Assembly: GCF_002117105.1 (NCBI RefSeq)
Contig: NZ_CP019343.1
Span: forward strand, 1,116,001-1,180,000
DNA: 64,000 nucleotides
Origin: Oceanicoccus sagamiensis
GTDB taxonomy: Bacteria; Pseudomonadota; Gammaproteobacteria; Pseudomonadales; Dasaniaceae
Reading direction: 5' to 3'
The stretch's first letter is position 1, and each line of letters opens with the position of its first letter. Shown piece by piece: positions 28,168-36,465 of this stretch. Under the pieces are notes generated by a model, which did not search any database, was not told the origin of the DNA, and saw only the letters and a list, made by a program, of their open reading frames with translations. The translations under genes were made by a program, and so were the position numbers.

Positions 28168-29457
28168 ATGAGCGACAAGCTGAAGCTAACCGACAATGCC
28201 GTGGACAGGTGGCTTAGAGCCAACCGCAAGAAAAACGAAGTGCTACGTGATACACAGGTAGAGGGTTTTCACGTAAGAGTCATCAACGACTCACCTCAAG
28301 GCGAGCTTGCAGTAGCCTCCTACTGTATCGACTTCAGAGTCAGTAGCACCGGCAAGAAGCGAAGACTCAAGGTAGCCAGCTTCAAGGAGCGCACAGTTAG
28401 TCAGGCACGTAAGCTTGCAGGTGACCGCAAATCAGAAGGGCGGTCTGGTATTGATGTCATTAAAGACAGGGAACACGAGCGCACCTTACAGCAGCAAGAA
28501 AAAGACAAAGCTGCAAACGCCCTACCCACAATTCAGTCATGGTTCGACAGCACCCATAGAGACCACCTTTATGAGCGGGATGATACCGGCAAGCGGCGCA
28601 TCAACTACCTTGAGAAGGACTGGCTGCCCGCACTAGGTCATCTCACCGCCCCCGAATTGAACATCAAGACTATTAGCAATCAAATGAAGGCCATTCTTGA
28701 TGACAGGGCATACGGCCAAGACACCAAACCCCTTCGGGAAAGCACCGCGAAGAAGTACTTGGAATACTTCAAGGAAGCTTGCTCCGCATACTGCGCTCAG
28801 CATGAATGCCCCAACCCACTAAACAACCTCAAGTGGGCAACCGTAAAAAAGACAGGGAAGCTAACCTTCGCCGAGATAAAGGATAATGAACATGAAGGCT
28901 CACCCCGCACCAAAATTCCACAAACCACCTTTATCGTCATAGTAAAAGAGCTAGAAAGCCTCTACAAAGAAAGCGAAAACCTATTACCACTTGCTCTACT
29001 CTTCATGGCTTATTCTGGGTTACGACCTTCTGACATCGTAACACTGCAATGGTCACACTTAAAACTTGAAGGCGACTCCCCCTATCTACGTAAAGTACTC
29101 ATCAAGTCTAAGCACATAAAATCCAGCCCAACTATCATTCCTCTTCACAGCGATGCAGTTGCCACCCTCAAAAAGGCAGAAAAACACAGGGTAAGTGACT
29201 TCGTTTTTAGTGACAACATGAAGGCAAAAAATACTCAGAGCTTAAACTACTGGTGGGATAAGGTCAGAGAAAACTCTGAGTTCGATTTCCCGCCATACCA
29301 ATTACGGCACAATGTAGCTCACCGTATCATTGATGCTGGCGGGACAATCGTTAATGTTGCTGCTGTACTGGGTAACACAGTTGAGGTATGTATTCGCAAT
29401 TACTTGAATACAGATTTAGAGAGCACTGCTGAATTGTTACGCAGCTTGAAGTTCTGA
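28168..29457 (+). CDS. Tyrosine recombinase (site-specific integrase) of the efp island
   Basis: 429 residues. An N-terminal arm/core-binding region (about 1-245) precedes the catalytic domain. Active-site parts are AYSGLRPSD (R286), Lys in the LIKSKHIKSS strand, R380 in YQLRHN, and the nucleophile Y412 in IRNYLN. Two usual histidines are changed: the HxxR motif reads Y377-Q-L-R380, and the LGH motif reads L-G-N403. Such swaps occur in some integrases but both together are uncommon. The ATG lies next to attL and overlaps the putative efp promoter on the other strand. It should catalyse insertion at the efp start. Confidence 0.93.
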   Translation: MSDKLKLTDNAVDRWLRANRKKNEVLRDTQVEGFHVRVINDSPQGELAVASYCIDFRVSSTGKKRRLKVASFKERTVSQARKLAGDRKSEGRSGIDVIKDREHERTLQQQEKDKAANALPTIQSWFDSTHRDHLYERDDTGKRRINYLEKDWLPALGHLTAPELNIKTISNQMKAILDDRAYGQDTKPLRESTAKKYLEYFKEACSAYCAQHECPNPLNNLKWATVKKTGKLTFAEIKDNEHEGSPRTKIPQTTFIVIVKELESLYKESENLLPLALLFMAYSGLRPSDIVTLQWSHLKLEGDSPYLRKVLIKSKHIKSSPTIIPLHSDAVATLKKAEKHRVSDFVFSDNMKAKNTQSLNYWWDKVRENSEFDFPPYQLRHNVAHRIIDAGGTIVNVAAVLGNTVEVCIRNYLNTDLESTAELLRSLKF

Positions 29458-29560
29458 ACCTTGCGGCGGCAGATCGTGCGCCGAGTTACTAGAGTATGCC
29501 GGCAGCTCCCTTAACCACCGATCTGCATCAGACCTTCTAAGGATGATCTCTGGGGTGTAC

Positions 29561-29783
29561 TTTTCTTCCACAGGGCTGTCGCTAGGGTTTTGATCAAAAT
29601 GCAATCAACTACCGTGGGTGTTTAAAGTTTTCTTCCACAGGCGTATCAGTTCTGACTTACTTAAAAATCAGACTACAAGATAAGGTGCTTTAAAGTTTTC
29701 TTCCACAGGCGTACGCCTAGGATTTTGATCAAAGGGTAATCAACCCCGAGGGTATTTAGAGTTTTCTTCCACAGGCGTATCAG
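29561..29783. repeat. Four imperfect tandem repeats, ~67-bp period
   Basis: TTTTCTTCCACAGG recurs at 29561, 29628, 29696 and 29762 (periods 67, 68, 66). Copies 2-4 continue CGTA, and each unit ends in a TTTAAAG-like stretch. Units 1 and 3 share their interior, with TAGGNTTTTGATCAAA and AATCAAC, while unit 2 differs, so the tract may also be a duplicated two-unit block. TTTTGATCAAAA at 29588-29599 is a perfect palindrome. The tract fills the gap between the convergent integrase and serine recombinase genes. It could be a recombination, replication or transcript-end element; nothing decides it. Confidence 0.8.
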
Positions 29784-29798
29784 CAGATTCAAATGACC

Positions 29799-30458
29799 TT
29801 AAGCCAGCCCCAGCCGCGAGCACATTCGCCTTACTTGGACATGAGTAAACTCCGCATTTCTTTCTGTACGCAAGTCCATGTCATTTAGAGTACGAGCCAT
29901 CTCACGGTAGCTATCGCCAGCCACTGCTAGCTTTGCCAGTATTGGTCTCAATTTTTCAGCCCGAAGAGCAGCTAAACGCTTGGTTTCTTTATTAGCTCGC
30001 TGGTTATTCGGCCTCTGCCCACCCAGCTTAACTCCGCGCTCTTTCGCCGCTGCTAAAGCTGCTTTAGTTCGCTGACTAACGAAACGCCTCTCTTGCTCAG
30101 CCAGTACGGCATAAATCTGTAACTGCAATACATCCGCATCAGGCATACATGCAACCTTAAAAGGAACACGCTTAATCATCCCCGCAATGAACTCTACATC
30201 CCTGCTCAACCTATCCAGCTTAGCCACCAACACTTCAGCCTTATGCCTCTTTGCCAGCGTAATAGCTTCCTGTAGCTCTGGCCTATTATGATCATCCTTA
30301 CCACTAGCCACCTCGACAAACTCAGCGATGATCTCTGAGTCACCCCCAGCATAATTCACCATAAACAGATCAATATCCCTACGCTGAGCCTCCATGCCGA
30401 GACCATCAGCCCCCTGCTTGTCGGTTGATACGCGATAATAAGCTACATACTTGGTCAT
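29799..30458 (-). CDS. Serine recombinase / resolvase
   Basis: 219 residues. The resolvase N-terminal domain starts [13 protein letters not shown] with the catalytic Ser at 11, then AKLDRLSRD and the [17 protein letters not shown] helix. A C-terminal helix-turn-helix region ([23 protein letters not shown], split across about 185-207) probably binds DNA. Size and motifs fit small resolvases or invertases. It could resolve multimers of the element or act on the adjacent tandem repeats; neither is shown. It is convergent with the integrase. Confidence 0.92.
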   Translation of the reverse strand: MTKYVAYYRVSTDKQGADGLGMEAQRRDIDLFMVNYAGGDSEIIAEFVEVASGKDDHNRPELQEAITLAKRHKAEVLVAKLDRLSRDVEFIAGMIKRVPFKVACMPDADVLQLQIYAVLAEQERRFVSQRTKAALAAAKERGVKLGGQRPNNQRANKETKRLAALRAEKLRPILAKLAVAGDSYREMARTLNDMDLRTERNAEFTHVQVRRMCSRLGLA

Positions 30459-30709
30459 ACCTCTACGCCCCTGCGGTCAGTGTGTCCACAAGATTACACC
30501 AACTGGGACAAACCGCAAGGTATGATTGAGTGTTCCAGTACAGATAACAGGTGCTATGGGGGCATCCTCGCCAGCCTAATCATTTAAGGGCACTCATAAA
30601 TATGGTTAATTTTTAGACAGCCCATCTCATATCAGGTCGCACCTTAATAGGTGTATACTTGCCAAAAAGAATTTTCCAAAAAAATTATAAAGAGATGCAT
30701 AGAAATCTA

Positions 30710-31753
30710 ATGAAAGCAGTAGAACTTTTTGCAGGAATTGGGGGCTTCAGAATAGCTTGCGACGAACTTGGGATTAAAACCGTTTGGGCAAACGACTTAG
30801 ACCCTAAAGCATCCGAAGTTTATAGACAGAACTTTGGAGAATCTGAGCATATCGAAGGCGACATTGAGGCTTTTATCGAGCAAATTCCAGCACATGACTT
30901 ATTAACCGCAGGCTTTCCATGCCAGCCCTTTTCTAGTGCCGGCAAAAAACTAGGGATAGAGGACGCCAGAGGGACTCTTTTTGAAAATATCGTTCAAGTA
31001 ATTCAAAAGAGAAAGCCAAAATACTTTGTACTTGAAAATGTAAAAAGATTGCTTTCAATGGACAAGGGCTCTCATTTCGCAACTATTCTGGATATTCTCT
31101 CCAGCCAAGGGTACCTAGTCGAATGGAGACTACTAAACGCTAAGAACTTTGGGTTGCCACAAAATAGAGAGCGAATAGTAATTATCGGCCACAAAGACCA
31201 CAAACCTAAAACTTACCTTTGCTCTGAGGACGATTTAGAAAACCTTTCGGACAGAGAGCGTACACTCATATCACATTTTGACCACTGGAAGAAGATTGAA
31301 GACCATGGAGCTTCCTTCAAGAACTGGGGGCTGGCACTTAACGGCAAATTTTGTCAAGGGCGCGTGACGACTTTCAGTGACTCGATGCCTCCCGTGAAGC
31401 TAAAGAGTATTTTAGAAAGAAAACCAGACGAAAGCTTTTTCTTTACCAAGGATACTATCGAGCGCATTAAAAATAGCGAAGAAGTTAACAGGTTTTTTAA
31501 TGGTGTAGAGATCTTATACAACCAGAAAGGTGGTGCACGAATGGGGTACTCAATATTTGGCACTGCAGGCATTGCGCCTACTCTAACCTGCACAGCTAGC
31601 AGGCACTATGAGCGATACAAAATTGGAAATGAGTTTCGCCGTTTAACCAATATTGAATACGCACGCATCCAAGGCTTCCCTGATGACCACTGCGATTGCA
31701 TTACCAGATATAATCAATACCCCCTATATGGAAACGCCGTCCCCCCCACTTAG
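30710..31753 (+). CDS. DNA (cytosine-5) methyltransferase, C-terminus frameshifted
   Basis: A type II modification methylase. Start at 30710 is chosen because it puts motif I (ELFAGIGGF) at residue 5, as usual; ATG 30695 and TTG 30659 are alternatives, all with poor ribosome sites. Motif IV is GFPCQPFSSAG with catalytic C71, motif VI VLENVKRL, motif VIII QNRERIVIIG, and motif X near the end YGNAVPP. The frame stops right after GNAVPPT because the C run at 31741-31747 has seven bases. With eight, it continues HLVKWVINRTINNNFIELQ and ends at 31833, overlapping the next gene by ATGA. That continuation is exactly what the family has, so this is a one-base deletion or a sequencing error. Confidence 0.9.
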   Translation: MKAVELFAGIGGFRIACDELGIKTVWANDLDPKASEVYRQNFGESEHIEGDIEAFIEQIPAHDLLTAGFPCQPFSSAGKKLGIEDARGTLFENIVQVIQKRKPKYFVLENVKRLLSMDKGSHFATILDILSSQGYLVEWRLLNAKNFGLPQNRERIVIIGHKDHKPKTYLCSEDDLENLSDRERTLISHFDHWKKIEDHGASFKNWGLALNGKFCQGRVTTFSDSMPPVKLKSILERKPDESFFFTKDTIERIKNSEEVNRFFNGVEILYNQKGGARMGYSIFGTAGIAPTLTCTASRHYERYKIGNEFRRLTNIEYARIQGFPDDHCDCITRYNQYPLYGNAVPPT

Positions 31754-31829
31754 TCAAATGGGTAATCAACAGGACAATCAATAATAACTTCATAGAACTT
31801 CAGGATTTTGCTCTACAACAGGAACTAAT

Positions 31830-32837
31830 ATGATAGATAGCAGCCCTTTGCGTGCCGAGGTAAAAGCTAAGACAGAAGAAATAGTATTAAAACTTAACGA
31901 ATATCTTCGAGGGGAAAATGTTACTGAAATCAAACCAATTTTAGAGCGGGTCGGAAGAGGAGGCCAACTGCCTCACTGGTATGATTTACTCGAAAGCGGT
32001 CAATCGATGCCTAATCTTGACGGGAAAACCATCGGCAGTGTTATTGAAATGACACTCTTGGGTGTTCTGGAAAAACATACTCTCCAGAAATTTAAAATAC
32101 CGCCACTTGAAGTCAACCCCGCCAAAGGAGTTGATATCCCTCTTCTCGATCTTGGCGTAAAATCCCCTTCAGAGAACTTTTGTACGAGCGAGCCTTTTTT
32201 TTCAGCGTATGAACGCGTATTAGGGAATGAGTCTGACGCTCTAATCTTACTAACTGATTACCAGACAGCTAAAAAGAATCCTCCTCCGGTTAGAATACAA
32301 ATTATAAAAACCGCCTATTTAAAGGGTAGTGAAATAGCTGATAAGAATCTTTGCTTAGTCGCTAGGAGAAACCGTGAGCAGCTTTATCATGAAAGCGAAG
32401 CCCTCTGCAAAAAGATGTTCCAGTTCCTATGTCATTTGAACCAGCAGGACTGGAGAGCAAAAGCTCTATTGTCACTGGTCAAAATACTCTACAACTCAGA
32501 CGAAGATATTAATGAGCAGATTGACACTCTCAGTGCAAATTTTGAAGAAAGGTGTAACACCGCGATAGAGAATAATTCGGAGCCTCTATCACAGGATGAA
32601 TTAAATAGAATTCTTGCCATAAAAGATGCTAACCCCAAAGTACCTGCCATCATTAATGCCTGCAGTGACTGGGTCATAGATAATCACAAAGACTTCGCAA
32701 GACTGCCAAATGATAATGAATGGCAGAGGTTTTTAAGAAGTGATTTGGATGGAAAAATCGGCTTAAGCTTTGCCCTACAGTGGAGATATAATTTCGGGAG
32801 CTTATTTAGAAGCCTACCAATGATAGATCAAGGCTAA
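31830..32837 (+). CDS. Probable type II restriction endonuclease
   Basis: 335 residues, no family recognised with certainty. It overlaps the frame-restored methyltransferase by 4 nt, the usual layout for a restriction partner. A PD-(D/E)xK-like core may be E73 (GSVIEMT), D102 (KGVDIPL) and K111 (DLGVKSPS), with a following NPPPVRIQIIKTAYL strand. This is a weak motif reading. The context, a stand-alone methylase on a mobile island, is the main argument. Confidence 0.65.
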   Translation: MIDSSPLRAEVKAKTEEIVLKLNEYLRGENVTEIKPILERVGRGGQLPHWYDLLESGQSMPNLDGKTIGSVIEMTLLGVLEKHTLQKFKIPPLEVNPAKGVDIPLLDLGVKSPSENFCTSEPFFSAYERVLGNESDALILLTDYQTAKKNPPPVRIQIIKTAYLKGSEIADKNLCLVARRNREQLYHESEALCKKMFQFLCHLNQQDWRAKALLSLVKILYNSDEDINEQIDTLSANFEERCNTAIENNSEPLSQDELNRILAIKDANPKVPAIINACSDWVIDNHKDFARLPNDNEWQRFLRSDLDGKIGLSFALQWRYNFGSLFRSLPMIDQG

Positions 32838-32841
32838 ATCT

Positions 32842-32862
32842 GGTGACTCAATGGTGACTCAT
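32842..32862. promoter_or_regulatory. Right arm-type integrase sites (paired GGTGAC repeats)
   Basis: GGTGACTCA at 32842-32850 and again at 32853-32861, 11 bp apart and in the same orientation as the left pair, about 45 bp inside the right attachment repeat. Confidence 0.6.
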
Positions 32863-32907
32863 AAAATAAAGCCGAGAGCAAACCAGTAATATCAATGGAC
32901 TGTCTAC

Positions 32908-32930
32908 TCGTTGGTAGAGTATGTTGCCAT
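32908..32930. other. attR of the efp island
   Basis: Right copy of the 23-bp repeat, identical to the first 23 bases of efp. On the minus strand the short efp start fragment left here runs out of frame into island DNA. Confidence 0.85.
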
Positions 32931-33037
32931 GATAGTTCCTAGTTTTCTCCAGCACGTTTACGCCGGTAACTTATTGATTTTAAAAGCAATAGAGTAAAGC
33001 CTTATCGACCGCACCCAGATGATTGCAGGCGATTATA
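32931..33037 (-). promoter_or_regulatory. Displaced native efp leader and promoter
   Basis: By the logic of integration this was the original efp upstream region. On the minus strand a perfect TATAAT (33037-33032) followed by CGCC is a good -10; the -35 is weak. Transcripts from it would now run into the island's right end instead of efp. Confidence 0.5.
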
Positions 33038-33078
33038 CATGAGCGGGGCAATGAACATAAGCACAAGCCCGCCAGGGG

Positions 33079-34785
33079 CTAAGTGTTTGTTGATTCCTGG
33101 TAAAGGTGTACATCCCGCTGCGGAAACGGAATGGAAATCCCTTCTCTATCAAAGCGCATTTTAACTTCACGGGTAATATCCCAATACACATCCCAGTAGT
33201 CGGCCGTATTCACCCAGGGGCGCACAATAAAGTCTACCGAGGAATCGTTTAGCTTGTGTAGCCTGATAGTGGTTTCCGGCAACGGTAAGACTTTGTCATG
33301 GGAAGTAACAATGTCATGCAACACCTTTTCTGTCTTTTCTATATCGTCCCCATAGCCAATACCGAAGACCATATCGACACGGCGATGCCGCTGGTTGGTG
33401 ATATTTTTAATCACATCGCCCCAAATTTTATTATTGGGGATAATCATGGTTTGGTTATCGATGGTTAATAGCGTGGTTGATACCAGGTTCATACTGGCCA
33501 CGGTGCCCAACACCCCGCCGGTTTCAATCAAGTCACCATTATCAAAAGGGCGATAAATTAAAATCATCATACCGGAGGCAAAGTTACCCAGAGTATCTTG
33601 CAAGGCAAAGCCCACAATAAAACCCGCCACACCTAAACCAGCCAGCAAAGGCCCCAGTGAAAAACCGACTTGAGATAGTGCAATTAAAACACCGGTGATT
33701 AATACAATACGCGATGCACTGGAGATAATCATATCCTGCAATAAATTCGACAATTGCAGACTGGATGTACTAACACTGCGCTCTACCAATTTACCTACGA
33801 TATTGGCCAGCATCTTAAAAATAAAAATAACCAGGCTAAAAATAAAGAGTTTGAAAATAATCACCGCACCATTCTCACGAATAGTGGTTTGCGCTTCGTC
33901 AAACCATTCAGCAAATAAGCCGGTCACCACCCCCTTATCGAGAATGCCGGTGGTAATGTCGCCGGTACTTTTTATCAGTAGGCGTTGGTAGGCACTGCTG
34001 TCCATCTCCAAGGTGTTCATAATGGTAATGGTGACCGATAAGCTTTTAGCCTGTTTGGCGACTTTTTCCTGGATATCCAGCAGGGCTAGCTGATGCTCTT
34101 TATTGGTTGGTTCTGCACTGACTTTTTTGGTAATCGCTTGCTCAGACTCTTTACTGATTTCTATTCTGCCGGAGAGGCGCTCTGCCCGAGTGATCACCCG
34201 GCGGCTAAGGTCTTCTTTTTGCCGGGTCACATCCATACCCAAGCTTTCTCTTAATGTAATTTGCTTGCCCAGAGATTGGTAAAGTCTATCCAGCGGGATA
34301 TGGCTGCCCGGTTTCTGCATGGGATCGGCGGCTGATTCCTGGGAGGCCTCAACCAGATCGATATAGGCGATCAATTTTTCACCGGCGGCATCCAATAGTT
34401 TGCCCGCATATTTTCTTATCTCTGCCGTCTCCAGGTTTTGCTGCTCCTGCTCAAGAATATTGCTACACAGATTATCCATTTCATCCAGTATGGCTAGCTG
34501 CCTGCTAGCAATACGGCGGCCATAGGCATCATAGTCTTCAGCCGTGGTTTGGCTTTGTTCTTTGAGCAACTGCTGAGTTTCTGACACCTTGATATCAATC
34601 AGCTTTCTGAGTTCATCCGCTTCTGTCACCAACGGGTTTATTTCAAGCTCCGGCTCGACAAGCTCCGCCGCTGCAACCTTCGGTGCAGGGTTTGCTTGTG
34701 CCGAAAGTGTTAAAGGAGATAACAGCAGGCCTATAAACAGTGTGGCGAGCATTCTGGAGAACAATCTAGAGAGTATCGGTGTCAT
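33079..34785 (-). CDS. MscS-family mechanosensitive channel
   Basis: 568 residues. A signal peptide (MLATLFIGLLLSPLTLSAQA region) precedes a long periplasmic helical domain (about 40-290), several transmembrane segments and the MscS core. The pore helix reads GPLLAGLGVAGFIVGFALQD. The beta domain has RPFDNGDLIE and TIDNQTMIIPNNKIWGDVI, and the cytoplasmic end closes with REGISIPFPQRDVHL. It should release solutes on hypo-osmotic shock. It sits between the efp island and epmB. Confidence 0.92.
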   Translation of the reverse strand: MTPILSRLFSRMLATLFIGLLLSPLTLSAQANPAPKVAAAELVEPELEINPLVTEADELRKLIDIKVSETQQLLKEQSQTTAEDYDAYGRRIASRQLAILDEMDNLCSNILEQEQQNLETAEIRKYAGKLLDAAGEKLIAYIDLVEASQESAADPMQKPGSHIPLDRLYQSLGKQITLRESLGMDVTRQKEDLSRRVITRAERLSGRIEISKESEQAITKKVSAEPTNKEHQLALLDIQEKVAKQAKSLSVTITIMNTLEMDSSAYQRLLIKSTGDITTGILDKGVVTGLFAEWFDEAQTTIRENGAVIIFKLFIFSLVIFIFKMLANIVGKLVERSVSTSSLQLSNLLQDMIISSASRIVLITGVLIALSQVGFSLGPLLAGLGVAGFIVGFALQDTLGNFASGMMILIYRPFDNGDLIETGGVLGTVASMNLVSTTLLTIDNQTMIIPNNKIWGDVIKNITNQRHRRVDMVFGIGYGDDIEKTEKVLHDIVTSHDKVLPLPETTIRLHKLNDSSVDFIVRPWVNTADYWDVYWDITREVKMRFDREGISIPFPQRDVHLYQESTNT

Positions 34786-35224
34786 AAGCCGTGACCAGTT
34801 CGATGTTGTTTTATGGCACTATAGCCTTAAGCACACCAACTGTAAAAACTGATGGCGCACAACACCCCACTGCTGCCTCACAAATTCTTCCAATTGTTAG
34901 TTTGATCTTCTGCTGGTGGTGGATACATCAAATTTGATGCTTTCGAGACATGAGTTTTAGCAAGCTTTACGCTAAGCGTCCGGCAGTGAGGCGTCTTAAG
35001 ATCACGCATTCTTTCTGGCTTCTTGAAAGCAAAAGGCGTAAAGCCCGGCAATAACAGGTAATAAAAAGCGTGAACGTGATGCCAAGCCAACCCCTACTCA
35101 GTGCAGCTCGTTCCCAGTCTATACAAAACTATGAGACAGCAGTGCACAATCGCCCTACCAAGGTTATTTTGTTGCTAGAATGGCGCCTGTTAGTTTTATT
35201 CCTCATCACGATTGAAAGGCGGCA
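34786..35224. other. Intergenic gap between mscS-like gene and epmB
   Basis: 439 bp, divergent promoters expected. CATCAAATTTGATG at 34926-34939 is a perfect 14-bp palindrome, a possible operator. A 70-codon open frame on the minus strand (34878-35090) has only a TTG start and no recognisable protein features, so I do not call it. Confidence 0.4.
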
Positions 35225-36274
35225 ATGACTACCCACCCCTCTGTAATTAACCCGGCTCAACTGCCCACGCCGGAAAGCTGGCAACAGGCCCTTGCCAATG
35301 TGGTTCGTCAACCCGAGGAGTTGTTTGACCTCTTACAGTTAGATAAGTCATCGCTGCCAGCAGCTTTGGCCGCCAGCCAGGACTTTGCTTTAAGGGTGCC
35401 CCGTGCGTTTGTCGCCCGAATGAAAACTGGCTGTGCCGATGATCCACTGCTCAAACAAGTACTCCCGTTAGGTGCCGAACTGGACTATCAGCCCGGCTTT
35501 AGCGAAGACCCCCTGGGGGAAATGGACTGCAATCCAGTACCCGGACTGATTCATAAATACCATGGCCGGGTGCTATTGATTGTCAGCGGCGGCTGCGCCA
35601 TTAACTGCCGCTACTGCTTCCGCCGCCACTTCCCTTATAGCGACAATAATCCGGGCCGCTCGGAACGCCAGCAGATGCTGGACTATATCCGCAGTGATAG
35701 CTCGATTCATGAGGTCATTTTAAGCGGTGGCGACCCATTGGCGGCCAGTGACATATTGCTGGCCGAACTGGTAGAGGAACTCGCTGCTATCCCTCATCTC
35801 ACTACCTTGCGGGTCCATAGCCGTATGCCAGTTGTGATTCCCCAGCGAATCACTTCACAATGCCTGCAATGGCTAACCGCAACCCGCCTGAATACAGTCA
35901 TGGTGGTGCACTGCAATCACGCCAATGAGATAGACCAAACCGTGCAGGACAGCCTGCACCGGCTTAAATATGCTGGCATCACAGTACTCAATCAAACTGT
36001 GCTGCTGGCGGGTATTAATGACAACGCTGACAGTCTGGCCGAACTCAGTGAAAGACTGTTTGCCGCCGGTGCCCTGCCCTATTATCTGCATACACTCGAC
36101 AAGGTACAGGGAGCCGGGCATTTTCAAGTGCCTGAGGAAGTTGGCCAACAACTGATAACAGCGCTCTTGGCCAGACTGCCAGGCTATCTGGTGCCCAAAT
36201 TGGTTAAAGAAATGGCTGGAGCCCGGTCAAAAGTCCCTGTTAGCTATGGGGTTTCTCTTGCTGACCGACCTTAA
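35225..36274 (+). CDS. epmB: EF-P lysine 2,3-aminomutase EpmB
   Basis: 349 residues. A radical-SAM, PLP-dependent aminomutase that makes (R)-beta-lysine for EF-P modification. The 4Fe-4S cluster motif is C124-x3-C128-x2-C131 (SGGCAINCRYCFRRHFPY). ILSGGDPL follows, and the PLP Lys probably lies in the C-terminal LVPKLVKEMAGARSK region. Its presence with an intact efp implies the modification pathway is used, which argues that the epmA breaks are not real or are very recent. Confidence 0.95.
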   Translation: MTTHPSVINPAQLPTPESWQQALANVVRQPEELFDLLQLDKSSLPAALAASQDFALRVPRAFVARMKTGCADDPLLKQVLPLGAELDYQPGFSEDPLGEMDCNPVPGLIHKYHGRVLLIVSGGCAINCRYCFRRHFPYSDNNPGRSERQQMLDYIRSDSSIHEVILSGGDPLAASDILLAELVEELAAIPHLTTLRVHSRMPVVIPQRITSQCLQWLTATRLNTVMVVHCNHANEIDQTVQDSLHRLKYAGITVLNQTVLLAGINDNADSLAELSERLFAAGALPYYLHTLDKVQGAGHFQVPEEVGQQLITALLARLPGYLVPKLVKEMAGARSKVPVSYGVSLADRP

Positions 36275-36465
36275 AACCGGCAACAGTTCTCTTTTTCGCC
36301 CCAGAGCAGGCGGATTAGGTGCTAAACCCGCCGTTTCTACTATTCTGTTATATAATTAAAAACAATCAGTTAGGGTGATTTTTCATCCTGAACCCCTGAA
36401 CCCAATAAATGCGGTCGCTAACACAACGCTAGCGGCCAATAGAGCGATTTGAGACCCTGGCGTTA

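Larger units (their letters stand above)
27938..32930. mobile_element. 5-kb restriction-modification island integrated in the 5' end of efp
   Basis: The element is bounded by a perfect 23-bp direct repeat (27938-27960 and 32908-32930) equal to efp codons 1-7 plus two bases. It has a tyrosine integrase next to the left end, paired GGTGAC repeats just inside both ends, a serine recombinase, and a methyltransferase/endonuclease pair. The gene content is accessory, and the methyltransferase and endonuclease genes are visibly A+T-richer than the flanks. The chromosomal gene beyond the right end is an MscS channel, then epmB, which in relatives is often beside efp. The island therefore splits a normal efp neighbourhood. 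Confidence 0.85.

Noticed and set aside
29561-29783. CRISPR-like array
   Set aside because: Only four repeats of about 14-20 bp with ~48-bp gaps that are themselves partly repeated, and no cas genes.
34878-35090. 70-codon minus-strand frame in the mscS-epmB gap
   Set aside because: TTG start, no proper ribosome-site spacing, no recognisable protein features.
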